Below are positions 49,041 to 61,110 of a DNA stretch of 64,000 nt, one piece after another. The notes below the pieces were generated by a model, which worked only from the letters and a program-made list of their open reading frames with translations, was not told where the DNA came from and did no database searches. Source of the stretch: Sclerotinia nivalis (lineage: Eukaryota > Ascomycota > Leotiomycetes > Helotiales > Sclerotiniaceae). The stretch lies in the NCBI GenBank assembly GCA_029531795.1, contig JAPEIS010000001.1:1364001-1428000 (forward strand), in the 5' to 3' direction. Positions within the stretch are counted from its first letter, which is position 1. Every line of letters begins with the position of its first letter. Made by a program: the position numbers and the translations under genes.

Positions 49041-52000
49041 ATGTCTTCACTACACCCTACAGCTTCTGAGGATTCTAAACTTATCCCTGATACAACATCT
49101 ATCATTACTTCAAATACGAAAACTGGCAATCAAGCCTCTCCTGATACACAAGCTTCTCCAAAACGCCCCCTACGGCCTAATGCACCATCTTCATTTCCAT
49201 CGCCTATACCAGGCATTCCTTCCGCCATAATACTGAGAGCATCATGTGGAGATCGTTCCTTCAATCGCAGTTCACGACAGTTGTGTGTATTGGACAGTCC
49301 TGGACTTCGCACACCACCCCAAGGTTCTTCGTCAATCTATTTAACAATGTCACCTTTAAGTACAGCACCCTTACCTCGAAGTGAGTCGCACGGCGATTAT
49401 TTTCAAGAACAGCGTTCCCGCGGATCAAGCCGATCACGCAGCGGTCATGACATGCTCAATGTAGCATCAGGGGTGGTGTCACCTGTACTGCCCACGGAAG
49501 AATACTCCACGACGCGCCCATCACCAAAGGACTCCTATATTACTTCAAATGGATATACATGTACCACGGATAGTTTGCCCTCAATCCTAAGTGGGCCAAA
49601 GACTCCATACAAGGCACGCAGACCAAGCTCCGACAGTCTCACGATGGTCAAGCAGAAGAAAAGGAGAAAGACTGAAGGCGCAAAGCACCGTCGATGCAGA
49701 GGTACTTGCAGTCGAGGGAGGGCAAAGATGGCTGAGAAAGTGGCTATAGAAGAGCGCAACCGCAGCCCAAATCCGTTCCCTCTAAGTCAGGTCGTCCCAA
49801 CAGCTCTGAAAGACATAAAAGTCCCAAACACTCGTAAGGGTAAGTGCCTGCCGATGAGACGGGGTAGAAGAAGACTTATGTCTGAACCAGCCGCTCCAAT
49901 TGTTTCAAGAAGATGGAGTTCGGTTGAGGTTGGCACGCGCCAAGTGAAGCTTCCTCCGTTACTGAAACAGGACTCTGCAAAACATATGCAGGGAAAAGGC
50001 CCAATCTTTCAAAATGAGATTTTCAATACCACCCCCCTCAATGAACGAAACAGAAGTTCATCGTTCACAGCTGGTGCTGAGTACAATGACATAGTGCGAT
50101 CTCTTCGAGAGAGATTGACTACTCGTAAATTGCCAAATAGTCAAAAGCTGATGCCGTCTGCTATAACGTTGAGAAGACCAAGTGCATCAAATCGATCCGA
50201 TATGAGTAGCACAATGGCAACCTCGGGATTTTTAACAACACCAGGAACCGGCTCTGTCATACCTTCCATTTCAAGTCGCCAGGCGACGTTCCCGGAGAAC
50301 CAGCCGCATGATTCGGAAGCATACATCATTACTCGTGAGGATGTTGAAGCTGTAATGGAATTGCTCCAGACAAATCTGCTTAATACCGGGGAAGCTCACA
50401 CCCCGGTCTCTGCACCACATGGACCAAGCGTGGAAGAACAGTCACCGCGGGGTACCAGACTACCATCATTGTCTTTTACGCACAAAGGCATGGTGCCAGT
50501 AGTTCGTCACACTCCTTGTGAAATCCAAATATATGCAGCGCAGTCGGAGAATTCGCGAGAGGCCTCTCAAAACGGAAATACTACAACAACAAATTTATCT
50601 CCTGTTATGTCTCATTCTCAAACAAATATTGTGGATCCTAGCAACCCAGGACAGTTCTTGGAGATCTCTCAAACAGAGTTTGGGCGGCTTGATCGACTTT
50701 CAGAAGAGGGATCTGAACGAAGTGTACACGAAGTAATCTGGAAGGAGGATAACTCAACGGAATCTCATTTAACAGAGAGAGGTCATGTCCATTCCGAGGT
50801 TGATTCCTCAGAGTGCTCTAGCAAAGCCAACACTCCATTGCCAAGTGCTACTACAAGTGCTAGACATGACGATGCACGACCATGCTTTCAACTTCTCAAG
50901 TCTTCTGACCAAGATCACCGGCCTAGGGAAGAAAAAGGTGCTTTTGACCCCAAAAATGCACGAATGTCAATAAGTAAATGGTCGTGGCAATGTGAATCAC
51001 AAGCAAATGAGGACGATGGCAATCTCGTCTCAACCACGGAGCAAGAGCCACATAAAGGTCATGTAATCTCATTTCCTCCACTGCCGAGGAAATCAACCAA
51101 TGAGTGGCGCTCTCCACTCCCGGATATGTCTGTTTCTAACCGTGATTCCAAGCTCTTGGGTGGTATGCTTCCTCGGATGCATCAGAGCTGCCACTCTCAT
51201 TCCCTCTATAGCATTGGAATTGATGCTCGAACTGCACCAAGTCCGAGTCCGCCTATGATAAGCGGCATGGCAACAACCCCAACAACACGAAGTTCTTGGT
51301 TAAACGAGACGGCCATCAGTCCTCCAGAGAGAGTATGCTCATGGCTGACCAACTCTGAATCCGGAACTTTAAAACGCCAGAAATCCGACACCCATCTCCA
51401 TCGCAAAAAAAGTGTCGTCAAAGCACACCCAAAAGCGCCAGCTCGCTCTGGCAATGCTGCTGCAATTGGGTCCTCAATTGGGTCATTTACAAGAGTTCGA
51501 AGACGAGCGACCTCACAAGATTTGGCAAAATCGAGGAAAGTCACCATATTTGATAATCCGCTGGTAAAATCCGATCACTGTCAAGAAAGAAAAACATGGT
51601 TCAAATCTATACAAGACATCGCCCGTCCTAGATTGACTCTACAGGGCGAAATAGAAGCAGCAGGCTTTTGGTCGACGCTTGCCACGCGTCACGCTAGCAA
51701 AGATCATGCTGCACGTTCAACTCCCTCGCCCCCTGCAAGCCCTCACTGTAATCTGAAGAACGGCGAAGCGAATAATCATATCATCCAACCTACGACATCT
51801 TCGAGCATATCGGAGATGTTCTCGCCACCAAGGTCATCGGCTCGGCAAAGTTTATCCATGATTCAGGATAAATATCCTTCCTTTCAAAAATCAGATTTGA
51901 AGTTACATACTTCCAAAACGAGAAAATTTTCATCGCCGGGAATGTCGATTGCACGCGAAAGTCTATTGAAAATTCAAGAGAGGTACCCTTCGCCACCGAA

Positions 52001-52157
52001 GCCGGACCATAGTGGTATTTATGATTCAGTTACGGGAATTAAGAGGAGAGACAAATTGGAGTGCTCGAGGGACTGTCAGCACTTGTTGCATAACTGCGAT
52101 ACGTGTACCAGGCGTGGCAGTGATATGAGTTCGCCTAGTGTGGATTGGATTGGTTAA
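49041..52157 (+). CDS. Large Ser/Pro-rich disordered fungal protein of unknown function
   Basis: A single uninterrupted frame of 1,038 codons starts MSSLHPTASEDSKL in the context CTCAAAATGTC. Most of it is low-complexity Ser/Thr/Pro with basic patches (VKQKKRRKTEGAKHRRCRG, about residues 205-225). A short predicted helix REDVEAVMELLQTNLLNTG lies near residue 435. Near the C-terminus a motif is repeated: ARQSLSMIQDKYPSFQKSD (about residue 934) and ARESLLKIQERYPSPPKPD (about 970). The end carries CSRDCQHLLHNCDTC (from Cys1008), a possible metal-binding cluster. Composition suggests a phosphorylated scaffold or nuclear regulator. No known domain is recognised. Confidence 0.75.
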   Translation: MSSLHPTASEDSKLIPDTTSIITSNTKTGNQASPDTQASPKRPLRPNAPSSFPSPIPGIPSAIILRASCGDRSFNRSSRQLCVLDSPGLRTPPQGSSSIYLTMSPLSTAPLPRSESHGDYFQEQRSRGSSRSRSGHDMLNVASGVVSPVLPTEEYSTTRPSPKDSYITSNGYTCTTDSLPSILSGPKTPYKARRPSSDSLTMVKQKKRRKTEGAKHRRCRGTCSRGRAKMAEKVAIEERNRSPNPFPLSQVVPTALKDIKVPNTRKGKCLPMRRGRRRLMSEPAAPIVSRRWSSVEVGTRQVKLPPLLKQDSAKHMQGKGPIFQNEIFNTTPLNERNRSSSFTAGAEYNDIVRSLRERLTTRKLPNSQKLMPSAITLRRPSASNRSDMSSTMATSGFLTTPGTGSVIPSISSRQATFPENQPHDSEAYIITREDVEAVMELLQTNLLNTGEAHTPVSAPHGPSVEEQSPRGTRLPSLSFTHKGMVPVVRHTPCEIQIYAAQSENSREASQNGNTTTTNLSPVMSHSQTNIVDPSNPGQFLEISQTEFGRLDRLSEEGSERSVHEVIWKEDNSTESHLTERGHVHSEVDSSECSSKANTPLPSATTSARHDDARPCFQLLKSSDQDHRPREEKGAFDPKNARMSISKWSWQCESQANEDDGNLVSTTEQEPHKGHVISFPPLPRKSTNEWRSPLPDMSVSNRDSKLLGGMLPRMHQSCHSHSLYSIGIDARTAPSPSPPMISGMATTPTTRSSWLNETAISPPERVCSWLTNSESGTLKRQKSDTHLHRKKSVVKAHPKAPARSGNAAAIGSSIGSFTRVRRRATSQDLAKSRKVTIFDNPLVKSDHCQERKTWFKSIQDIARPRLTLQGEIEAAGFWSTLATRHASKDHAARSTPSPPASPHCNLKNGEANNHIIQPTTSSSISEMFSPPRSSARQSLSMIQDKYPSFQKSDLKLHTSKTRKFSSPGMSIARESLLKIQERYPSPPKPDHSGIYDSVTGIKRRDKLECSRDCQHLLHNCDTCTRRGSDMSSPSVDWIG

Positions 52158-55100
52158 TGGAATGTTCGAGGAGAAAACCCGAATGAGTGCTTGGAAATTG
52201 GACAGCAGCGTTATTCAAAGTTGCATGCAATATTAGTGGCGACCTTGGAAATGGGGTTGTTGTAGTTGCGGGCTCGGTGATTGCCGCAATGTAGAGTAGT
52301 GTATCATTTACTAACCTACAATAACAACTCGATGTTTTTTATGTCATAATTATCTGATTTTGCAGTTATCATTATGACCAAACAAATTTTCTCAAAATTT
52401 ACATAATTAATTTGACCGGCAAAGCAACATCATGTAGCAAAAATCGGCTGGGGATGCTTCGATACCGTAAGAGTGGTATTATTCATGATAAAATAGGGGG
52501 GGGGGAACAATATCATGCCATCGGAGTCTGAAATAGTAATTGAATAGGTCCAGGCTTAGTCGTGGGGAGTCAAAGTTGTGATTAACTTACATATAGTACA
52601 GTATACCAGGTAGTATTGCAAGACTTGTTGGGATGAGCCTTGTAAGTAGAAATCTTAGATTTGCAACAAAACTCACTGCGAGGAATTACATTCGGATGTT
52701 TTTGAAGAGGATCGAGCCTAACTACTCAATGGTTTCAGCTAGCGATGACACTTACGAAGCTACAAAAATAGCTTTGGTATTTGTCGGGTTGAGCCTTGCG
52801 ACTTCTACATTGTAGATGAGCAACAAAGCCGTCTGGCTATCATGATTGGAATGTTTTTGACACCAGTTCGCGGTGCTAGCTGCTAGGTTTGAAGTAATGC
52901 AAGGAACTATGGGTCTTATCCAGCGCCTTTTAGGAAGAGCTTAGTATATGAGCAATTTGAAATAGGCGGATCTGAAGCCGGTCATTCTCAAGCCCGGTCT
53001 GATGTAGGAATGAATTGGTATCGGTAATGTGAATTGCTGCAAAGCAGTGGCATGATCTGCCGATACTTGCTAGGAATGAGCCTTATGAATGGAAGTTCTA
53101 GATGCAGATGTACAGCAAGCACTTCTTCAATTCCCGTAGCGTTGAATTGTATTGGTAGAAGGACACCTTGGATTTATTTCACACGCACGTTAAGATTACC
53201 AAGATTTTGGCTGTAGCTAAAAATACGTGTTCAGACCAGCGATACGATTATATTCCAAATTTATATTAAGACGCAGTCAGATAAACTTTACTTTCTATAT
53301 AATGCTGGATTTAATACATACTAAACATCGCAACGTATGATCCTCGATATCTGGAGCAATGGACGGTTGGAATATCTGCTAATTTCGCTGGATTTGGTGT
53401 GCGCGAACAGAACCGAACCAAGATTTCCATGCGAACTATTGTGGTACCTCAGTACCTGTTAGGGAGTCCCGTGTAAAGATAAGCTTCAGATGTACAATAG
53501 AAGATGGAGAGGACCTGCATTGGTATTAATCCGAATCATGACTTCATCGAAAATATTTAGTAGTATGCTACACTAATGGCAAAATCCTTAGCTCTCCAAA
53601 CTATTAAAGGTATAAGACAATTTAAAGCACGGTCCTAATTGATTCGCTAACCTAGTCGTAGTGACCCTAGAACCCCTTTAACCTTCAAGCTAGATGTCAC
53701 TAAAAAGCCATTACCGCATCGCCACCCCCAGATGCAAGCTTCAAGTACATACGCTTGTCAGGATTGGCCTTGTGTATCATGGAGTTACAGATATGCAACA
53801 TCAGCTTTACAAGCCTTCTAATTGGCAGATTCTTGAAAAGGCTCAGAATGCTTAGTCCTAACTACCGGGTCTAAAGAAAACGGACAACTATGACGCAGCT
53901 CTTGGATCGCTTCACGGCAAGGAAGAGGCCTGTGAGATGAAATCTAGACGTGCAACATGAAATGGAAAGTGCACTAGGCGGAAAGGTTCTGTAGACCAAG
54001 ATTCTCATCGGTGTACGCTAGTGGAATAATGGTTGTTATCGAGGGTCTTTACCCTGTTCGTCTACAAACTAAATCTATCCTTGCAAATATTTCCAAAACT
54101 AGTAATTCTGGAAATGTATTCAAGTACTAAAATCAAGCTTCGGTGCCTTGGATTTTGGGGTATTTTAGTCTTGTCCTTATTAAGACGAAAAGCATACATC
54201 CGAGAAATGATACGACTCAAAAAATTCCATACCCCATAATTCGATAATCATGATAATCTACAATCTGAGGATCATACATTGGGATATCTTTTATAAAACC
54301 TCTACTAGATCGGAATGTGCATGAATGCAAAAAAGACTAACCATATACGAATCTTAGTCATAGTCGTCCGAACTAGGAGAACCAATGATTTCCCCTCTTC
54401 CATATGTTTATAGCTCATTAACTAACGACTTGAGTTGTAGGGACGAGGCCAGTAAGTTGGAAAAGTAGATATGCAACACACGCCTTTTGAAAATTCTGAG
54501 TGGAGGATTGCTGGTGACGATTTAGAACACTAATTTTAGCTGTCGAACTAAAGAAAACCTGGGACTTCCATTTAGACACTCCAAAATGGTTACATGAACT
54601 CTACGCACTATTCTCATACACTCACCAGGGTGACGCCTGCAAAACGGAATTGTAGATATGCAACATATGTTAGTTGAGAGTCCTGACTGGAAAGTTTCCA
54701 GAGACGGTTCAGAACTAGTTACAACGGCGGGGACTAGGAAAAACCGGAGGAATAAACTTCCCGCCGTCGATTTATGGACTTTGAATTAGTGTAATAACTA
54801 TGCCTAGGTACTGCGAATATAGATTAGCTAGTAGGATAACCCGGCAAAATGGAGATATGGGCATGCAGCATTACTTTTTCAAGGACTTTGAGTAAAGAAA
54901 ACCTCTAGTATCGATTCAAAGTGGTAATTATAGCTGCCAGACTACCCAAATGCACCGTTGCCCTTCCAATTGCGGGCCATTGATGACCTTAGAGTACCAA
55001 TGTAAACCATAAATTACCACCCGTACACCCCCCCAGGATGGGCCGTCGAGGGGATGTAAAGTTTCAACAGCTATTCTAAAGCCTGCGAGTGAGGATTTTC

Positions 55101-55864
55101 TGAGACAGCCCCGAATGCTAGCAATGTCTACCGCAATTAAGAAAACAAAACATTAGCTTTCATCCAGCGGACCAGGCACTGGTATAAAACAGTGTATCCA
55201 ATAGTCCGAATCGCAGTCCCACGATAATTAACTCTTGACTCATTGAAATCATTGAAACCATTTCAAGCGTTCAATTGATTGATTTATAACTATTCAATGT
55301 CTTTAACAAAATGACTGAGAGATTTTCAAATGTTCAATATTTGATAAGTTCAAATGGGGCTACGCCTGGACTATTGAACACATTGATATAAACTACGTAT
55401 ACTACTTGCACACTTGCCAGGATGAAGCCCGAAACGAAAAATTCAGATCTACTAACAAACCTTCCTGGAGCTAGAGACCGAAATGTACTTGAATGGCCAT
55501 TTTACCATAGCACAAAAAACCAATAAGACGAATGGCTAGAGTACAATCTTGATTCGCATTCCACTGTGCTCTAGTGCGCCTCTATACCCTCCGCTTTGCA
55601 ACTATACTCTCGAACGCATAGCTTCTTGATCAGCTTCAATATAGGGACTCAAAATTCATGTGGTGTCCATGCTGGTTTCCTTTTCCCACTTCACCACCTG
55701 ACACCCCCTCCAAATCGCGGCTGTTCGTTTCATCGCCACAGCTTTGAACCCTAGAAGTGGCCCTTACCAAGGCGCATCAGACTCAGGCTCTTCCTCATAA
55801 ATAATTTTGGAGAAGGTTTGGACAGCCGATGCCGTATTATAGTCGCGAACCAGAGACTCCGTGG
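52158..55864. repeat. Gene-free region with a strongly diverged tandem repeat family
   Basis: About ten to twelve related units are spread from about 52,625 to 55,480, at intervals mostly of 160-260 bp. The recurring core reads roughly CCAGGATGAGGCC, then a gap of about 20 nt, then TAGATATGCAACAT, then CTTTT-AA and, about 90 nt on, AACTAAAGAAAACC. Clearest units start near 53,760, 53,920, 54,440, 54,630, 54,830, 55,030 and 55,420. Units are too diverged for a recent array and show no shared open frame. A short poly-G run sits at 52,496-52,504. Small ORFs in the region do not coincide with unit frames. Confidence 0.6.
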
Positions 55865-58441
55865 TTAGGAAGGGCCAGCAGCATAGCACAGCCACCTCAG
55901 ATCAGCCGCAACTCCTGCATCATACCCAATCTGAGCATCGCATATCTGGATTTCGTTTTCAATCCCAAAGAAATCAGTCGCATACATTTCCGCCAAATCT
56001 CCCTGTGCTTCAATTTCTCCTAGCATTTCCTGGTCGTTCGTGACCACAGGCTGCAATTGCGACTGGAACTCAGTGTTAGAGCCTCCTCCGTTGGATTCCC
56101 TATTGAATGACCCGATACTCATAAGCTTCTCGACATATACGTTACTGCTCTCCTTTTGTGCCTTTAGCATTTGTTGCCGATACAATTCGATCGCGGTATG
56201 GAATCGAGAAAGTATATCGAAATATTGATCTGCTTGGGGACTCAACCGTGCAAGCCTCTTGAGTACAGTGCAAGCATGATCAAAAGATTCGCGAATATGA
56301 GCAGGGGCTTCGCCTCCTACGAGGAGGGAGAAGCCAAGGACGAGTCCTGCGGAGAAAAGCCATGCTTGAAGGATACACATATTGTCAAAAAGAACATTGC
56401 TAAGATGCGCTTCGTAAGATAGTTGTACCAATAGATGAGCAGATTGTACGCAAGCATCCGAAAATTGAAATATTTTCTCTCTTTCGCCAGGAGTCTTATC
56501 TTGTACTTCGACAACTCTCTTAGACTTGCTAGAGCTATTCTTCCGTAGTTGAAACATGACATGTGAAATTAAGAATTGTCGTGTTACCATCATGATGCCT
56601 ACATAATACGTGCAAGAAACATGGATATTGCCGATTGTAGTCTCACAAAATTCCTCCCCAGACGTGGCGTTTGGAACGCGGCGAAGTGCGGAAGGTAGAG
56701 CCTGACTCCACTCTCGCAGCATTTGCAGAAAAATATCGGCCGATTCGGTGTTCACGCTGCTAGACTTAGTGAACTTTTGTACGATAGCTTCGATGATAGA
56801 AGAAGATTCGTAAGTTGCATAGAGAGCAAGTGTTCGATGGTCCATATCTTCAGGGTTTGAGCTATCTATTTCATACTCGTCTCTCTCTATTGAAGGTATA
56901 CTACTGGGACGCGCAAGAATGGAGCTGCATAAAAGATCAAGAACGCGTGAGCTCATCCATATACGGCGCCTGTCACTACAATTAGCAAAGGCAAATCACG
57001 TGCTTACGCGCCGGATGATTATGGCTGCAAATACCTACCTAGCAGCACGCTCTTCCGAGGATACTCGAGAATGTTGATATGAAACGTGTAGCCCAAGAAT
57101 AGTTGCAGATTTTGAGGCAATACCAATATACATAAAAGCAGTGTTCCTGCGACAAGCTCCAAGCATATACATGGCCATCAATAAAAACATCTTAACCATG
57201 GATAGGGAAGGATTCTCCAGCATATCGAGAAATGCCATTTGCTGGGCTTGCGCAAAATACTTTTTCGCAAGTTGAATCTCGAAGAAATCTTTGCCACGAG
57301 ATTGAGCTCCTATTGCTATCATCAGAAAAAGGCACGCGAGGTCTTCCCGCTCGGAACGGGAGCTTGAAGATGAATTGGTAGCATTGAGTTTGATGTTTAA
57401 CAATCTCGATGTGTCATCTCGTGAGAAAAGATGAAGAATACCATTCGACTAAACAATATGTTAATGCTGTCTTCTAGCTAAGCAAAAGAACATATAGCAT
57501 AGTCATACCACTCTCATGAAGCAAGCAATTAAATCTTGCTTTTCTGCAACATCTAAATCATCCTCAAAAGGGCTGTTGTTCCTGGATATCTCCACCTCCA
57601 ACATTACATTATTCTCCTGGCGTTCAGTGAAAACAGAAGTTCCGATATATCGCTTAAGCGTAGTTTGGAGAAAGTGTAGGAACGAAATAGCAGCAATATT
57701 GCCGATATAGACTATCAAATTTGTCAGTTTTACACACTTTTGGAATCTGAAGGGAGGGTCACGATACCGCCCATCCACCAGCGGGTGCATGGGTTCATGA
57801 AATGATTCTGAACTTTCAAATTCCATTGAATGATTTACTTAGGCTCTGGAGGGAACAGACAGATACTACGAGAGTAACAATCCATTAAAGTCTGATCCCA
57901 TTCCATGAGTCCTTATACCCACCGGTGATCCTTGCATCAAAGAAAGTCCTAGAGGAAAGAAACGCCACCGACCTTGCTCGCCTTGAGAGCTCTGTAACAT
58001 CGTAGAGCGTTGACAGGGTGAAGATTCACGAGTACTGGAACGTGAATTTGTGAGATTGTTAGCATTCCCGCTCGAAAGACGGGGATCCACTAATGACTCA
58101 GGACATTGAATGGAAGCAGCATGAATATCTTGCCGTAAAAATTCGAAGTTGTTTTTCTCAACTGAGGGTTGCGGCTCGGACTGATGTTGCATCAAAGTTA
58201 GTGATTCGACATTTCCGGCAACAGGATCTAGCCTATGTCCCGATGTCCTCTGGCTCAGCCGTCGCGGACTTGGCGACGTCAGTGTTGAAGATGGTGGATA
58301 CCGACATGAGTTGGTACGGCCTTGCGTGACACAGGACGTACAAGGTAGCTTTGCATCGCAACGCTTCTTCGAACCTTTGCACCGGATGCAAGCTCTAGCC
58401 GCGCGGGCACGCTTATCGGGATGGACTCTGGGACGAGGCAT
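55865..58441 (-). CDS. Zn2Cys6 fungal transcription factor with MHR domain
   Basis: Proposed exons 58,441-57,919, 57,837-57,509, 57,448-57,039 and 56,969-55,865 give 788 residues, all in phase. The N-terminal binuclear zinc cluster is CIRCKGSKKRCDAKLPCTSC with Cys18, 21, 28, 34, 37 and 46, preceded by a basic stretch. A Ser/Pro linker and the fungal-specific regulatory (MHR) region follow: DPPFRFQKCVKLTN, ACFMRVSNGILHLFSR, KYFAQAQQMAFLDM, MAMYMLGACRRNTAFMYIGIASKSATILGLH, LARPSSIPSIERDEYEID. The first intron (donor GTATAA, acceptor CCTAAG) is the least certain. It is divergent from the FAD monooxygenase at 59,534, which is a plausible target. Confidence 0.85.
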
Positions 58442-59533
58442 CGCCGGCCGGAACGTTACTGCTCAATTCGTTCAGAGATCATTGAGCTGCTTCCCCATTC
58501 CCAGAATCCTTGTCACCTTAATCGAGGTTGGTGCGAGAGATACGAGATGGAGAGAGTATGAATCGATTAAACGAGTAGGCGGTTTTGCGTCGGAAGGATT
58601 GTTGCTGATTTGAAGTCGGAAAGAATCTTCTCAACTTCGGAAGTGGGAGTACGCGTAAGACACATTTTGGGAATTGCGGGGTAGTCGTAGAAGTGACCAC
58701 CTTTGATTACGTAATCTATTATCGGATGGGGAGACGCGACGCGAGACGTGTATAAGGCACTAGCTGCTAGTTACTCGAGTAGGTAGCTAAGGGTTTTACA
58801 ATGCCCATCAGTGTCTCATTACAAGTAGTCTAGTTTTTACATCGACCCTCTTCCCGGATTTTTATACTCTTTTGATTGGGTATTTTGAACGAGCTTGACG
58901 GAGATAATGGAGATCACATGATATAATGCCTCTAGACTAGGTTGAGAAGACAACAACCTAGTAGCTTTAGTGCTATTTAAAAGCAGGGTACGTTCCGCGC
59001 ACGTGTTACCTATCGGCTGTGTCCTTTTTTGATGGCAAACACTTTCTAGTGACTTGGAGTTCTTGATAACGGGAATCGAAAGATGCGGTCACTTATTGTG
59101 ATTAGTAGAGTGCATACCTGACAATGTCTATACCTTATCTATAGTCGGCGGGAACGGACCGCATGAAAGCGTGATGCCGTCGATTATTTACAAGACTTAA
59201 TGTGCGCCTTTTTGACTCTCGGTCATACCAGCTTAACTCGAACACTTCTTGTTTCATACAATGTATTAATCTGCACTTCGCAGCTTACCCCGTTCGCTCG
59301 ACTAATCATAAAACAACTTTACGGTAAAGATCCAAAGTGCTTGTTCCTCTACCTCTACATCTATGTAGGGATTAATCATTATCTACCAACGATCCGCCAC
59401 AAAGCGAACTTCCCCCTTGCACCTCGCCTCAAAAGCCCTCCCCCTAGTTTCAACGGTCTCATTCTTACTACTGCTTCAAGAGATAAAACCTGCAACTTCT
59501 TCTCCCAAAAACTTCAATCATCCTCAAACCAAA
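58442..59533. promoter_or_regulatory. Divergent promoter region between the Zn2Cys6 regulator and the monooxygenase
   Basis: A 1.1-kb interval between opposite start codons. Candidate binding sequences for a Zn2Cys6 dimer are a CGGCGGGAACGGACCGC cluster at about 59,147-59,163 and CGCCGGCCGG at 58,443-58,452; both are sequence matches to CGG half-sites only. A CACGTG hexamer is at about 59,001. No other gene is supported here. Confidence 0.45.
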
Positions 59534-61110
59534 ATGCCCGCCCAATCCGGCTTCAGGTCTCTTGATGTCGGAGTAATAGGAGGAGGTATCGGAGGATTGA
59601 GTACTGCTATTGCTCTACGTCGTGCCGGGCATCGAGTCACAATATACGAACGTGCAGATTACGCTGGCGAGGTTGGCGCATCAGTATCTTGCGCGGCTAA
59701 CGGCACAAAATGGTTGCATGAATGGAATGTTCCAGTCGAAAAGGGAGATCCTGTTGTCTTGAAGAAGCTAATTCGACGTGATTGGAAAACTGGAGAGCCT
59801 GATTCTGTTTATGATCTCGATGATTATGAGGAGAAATGGGGGCATGTAAGTTCTCAACACAAACAAGCCACAAATATTCTAGGTAGATGGACTGACTTAA
59901 TGTGGTCTTGTAGGTTTACAATATGTTCCATCGGCAATATATGCACGCCATGCTTATGGATAGTGCTGTAGCTGAACCAGAAAAGCCAGGTGTACCAGCT
60001 AAGCTGCTTGTCAATCACAAGGTAAGAATACCCAAGAAGATTTAAGGCATGTGCGAGGGTTAGAAACTGACTTTTTTTGGTAGTGCTCTGGGCTTGACGC
60101 CGAGACTGGAGCAATCACTTTTGAAAATGGCAATACTGCAGTTCATGATGTAGTAATCGGAGCTGACGGCATCGGATCCGCGGTCCGTTCTCTTATCGGC
60201 ATCAAAGTTGAGAGGAAAGCAGCCGATGCTAGTTGTCTCCATGCAAATGTAGACACTGAAGAGGCGGTTAAGCTTGGCTTGGTCGATTATTCACAAAACG
60301 GTGCGCTCGAATACTGGGGCGGTCTTAATACTCATTATAAGATTGTTCTATCACCTTGCAACGGTGGTAAATTGCTCTCTTACTATTGTTTTTTCCCAAG
60401 AGAAAAGGGTGATTATTCAAATCAAACATGGGGCGCGAAGGGAACCGTAGAAGAGCTACTTGCCCCCTTCCCTGATCTGGATCCTCAGGTCTACAAGCAT
60501 TTGTCAATAGGGAAGGATATCGCCCCTTGGAGATTATGGATTCATGAACCTTATCCATACTGGCAGAAGGGCACTGCTTGTGTCATAGGGGATGCAGCTC
60601 ATCCGGTAAGCGACATTCCAGCTAGAACCGTATCATTTGAACTAATTGATATTGCAGATGATGCCTGATCAAAGTCAAGGAGCGTGTATGGCGATTGAGG
60701 ATGCAGCAGCTCTAGGCATTATTTTCAGCCAGAAACACTTCAACGGCGATGTGCAAGAGGCTTTGAGAGTCTATGAACAGGTCAGAAAGCCCCGTGCAAC
60801 TCGTGTCCAAGCCGCTGCTGCTAAAGCACGGGAGAACATTAATGAACGCATTGGTAAGACGCTCCGGCCGTCAATATATTTTATCTGTGAGACAACGGCT
60901 AATTCAATTTATTTTGATTCTAGGTTTCTCAAGCAACACCAACTCAGCAGTCTACAAAGTTTCTGACGAAACTGCAAAGTTGACAATTGAAGAAATGAAT
61001 GCGTAAGAAGCCCCGTCCCTTTGATATGACGAGAGTTGTGTTGACATTGAGTTAGATATGACATGCATGATGATGTTTTGAAGCATTACATACAAATTAG
61101 GGAACAGTGA
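59534..61110 (+). CDS. FAD-dependent aromatic monooxygenase, salicylate hydroxylase-like
   Basis: Six exons, 59,534-59,845, 59,914-60,021, 60,084-60,605, 60,658-60,853, 60,924-61,002 and 61,056-61,110, give 423 residues. Group A flavoprotein motifs are in order: GGGIGGLSTAIALRRAGHRV (residues 16-35, the Rossmann FAD-binding site), the DG motif VIGADGIGSAVRS, and the GD motif CVIGDAAHPMMPDQSQGA with its following IEDAAALG. Such NAD(P)H enzymes hydroxylate salicylate, 3-hydroxybenzoate or related aromatics. The last exon adds YDMHDDVLKHY, a usual end for this family; without it a 406-residue form would stop at 61,006. The ATG at 59,417 is in frame but adds an unsupported leader. Confidence 0.92.

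Noticed and set aside
59417..59533. Upstream in-frame start adding 39 residues to the FAD monooxygenase
   Set aside because: Group A monooxygenases have the GxGxxG motif close to the N-terminus. MPAQSG at 59,534 has a good context (CCAAAATG), and the added leader is low-complexity.
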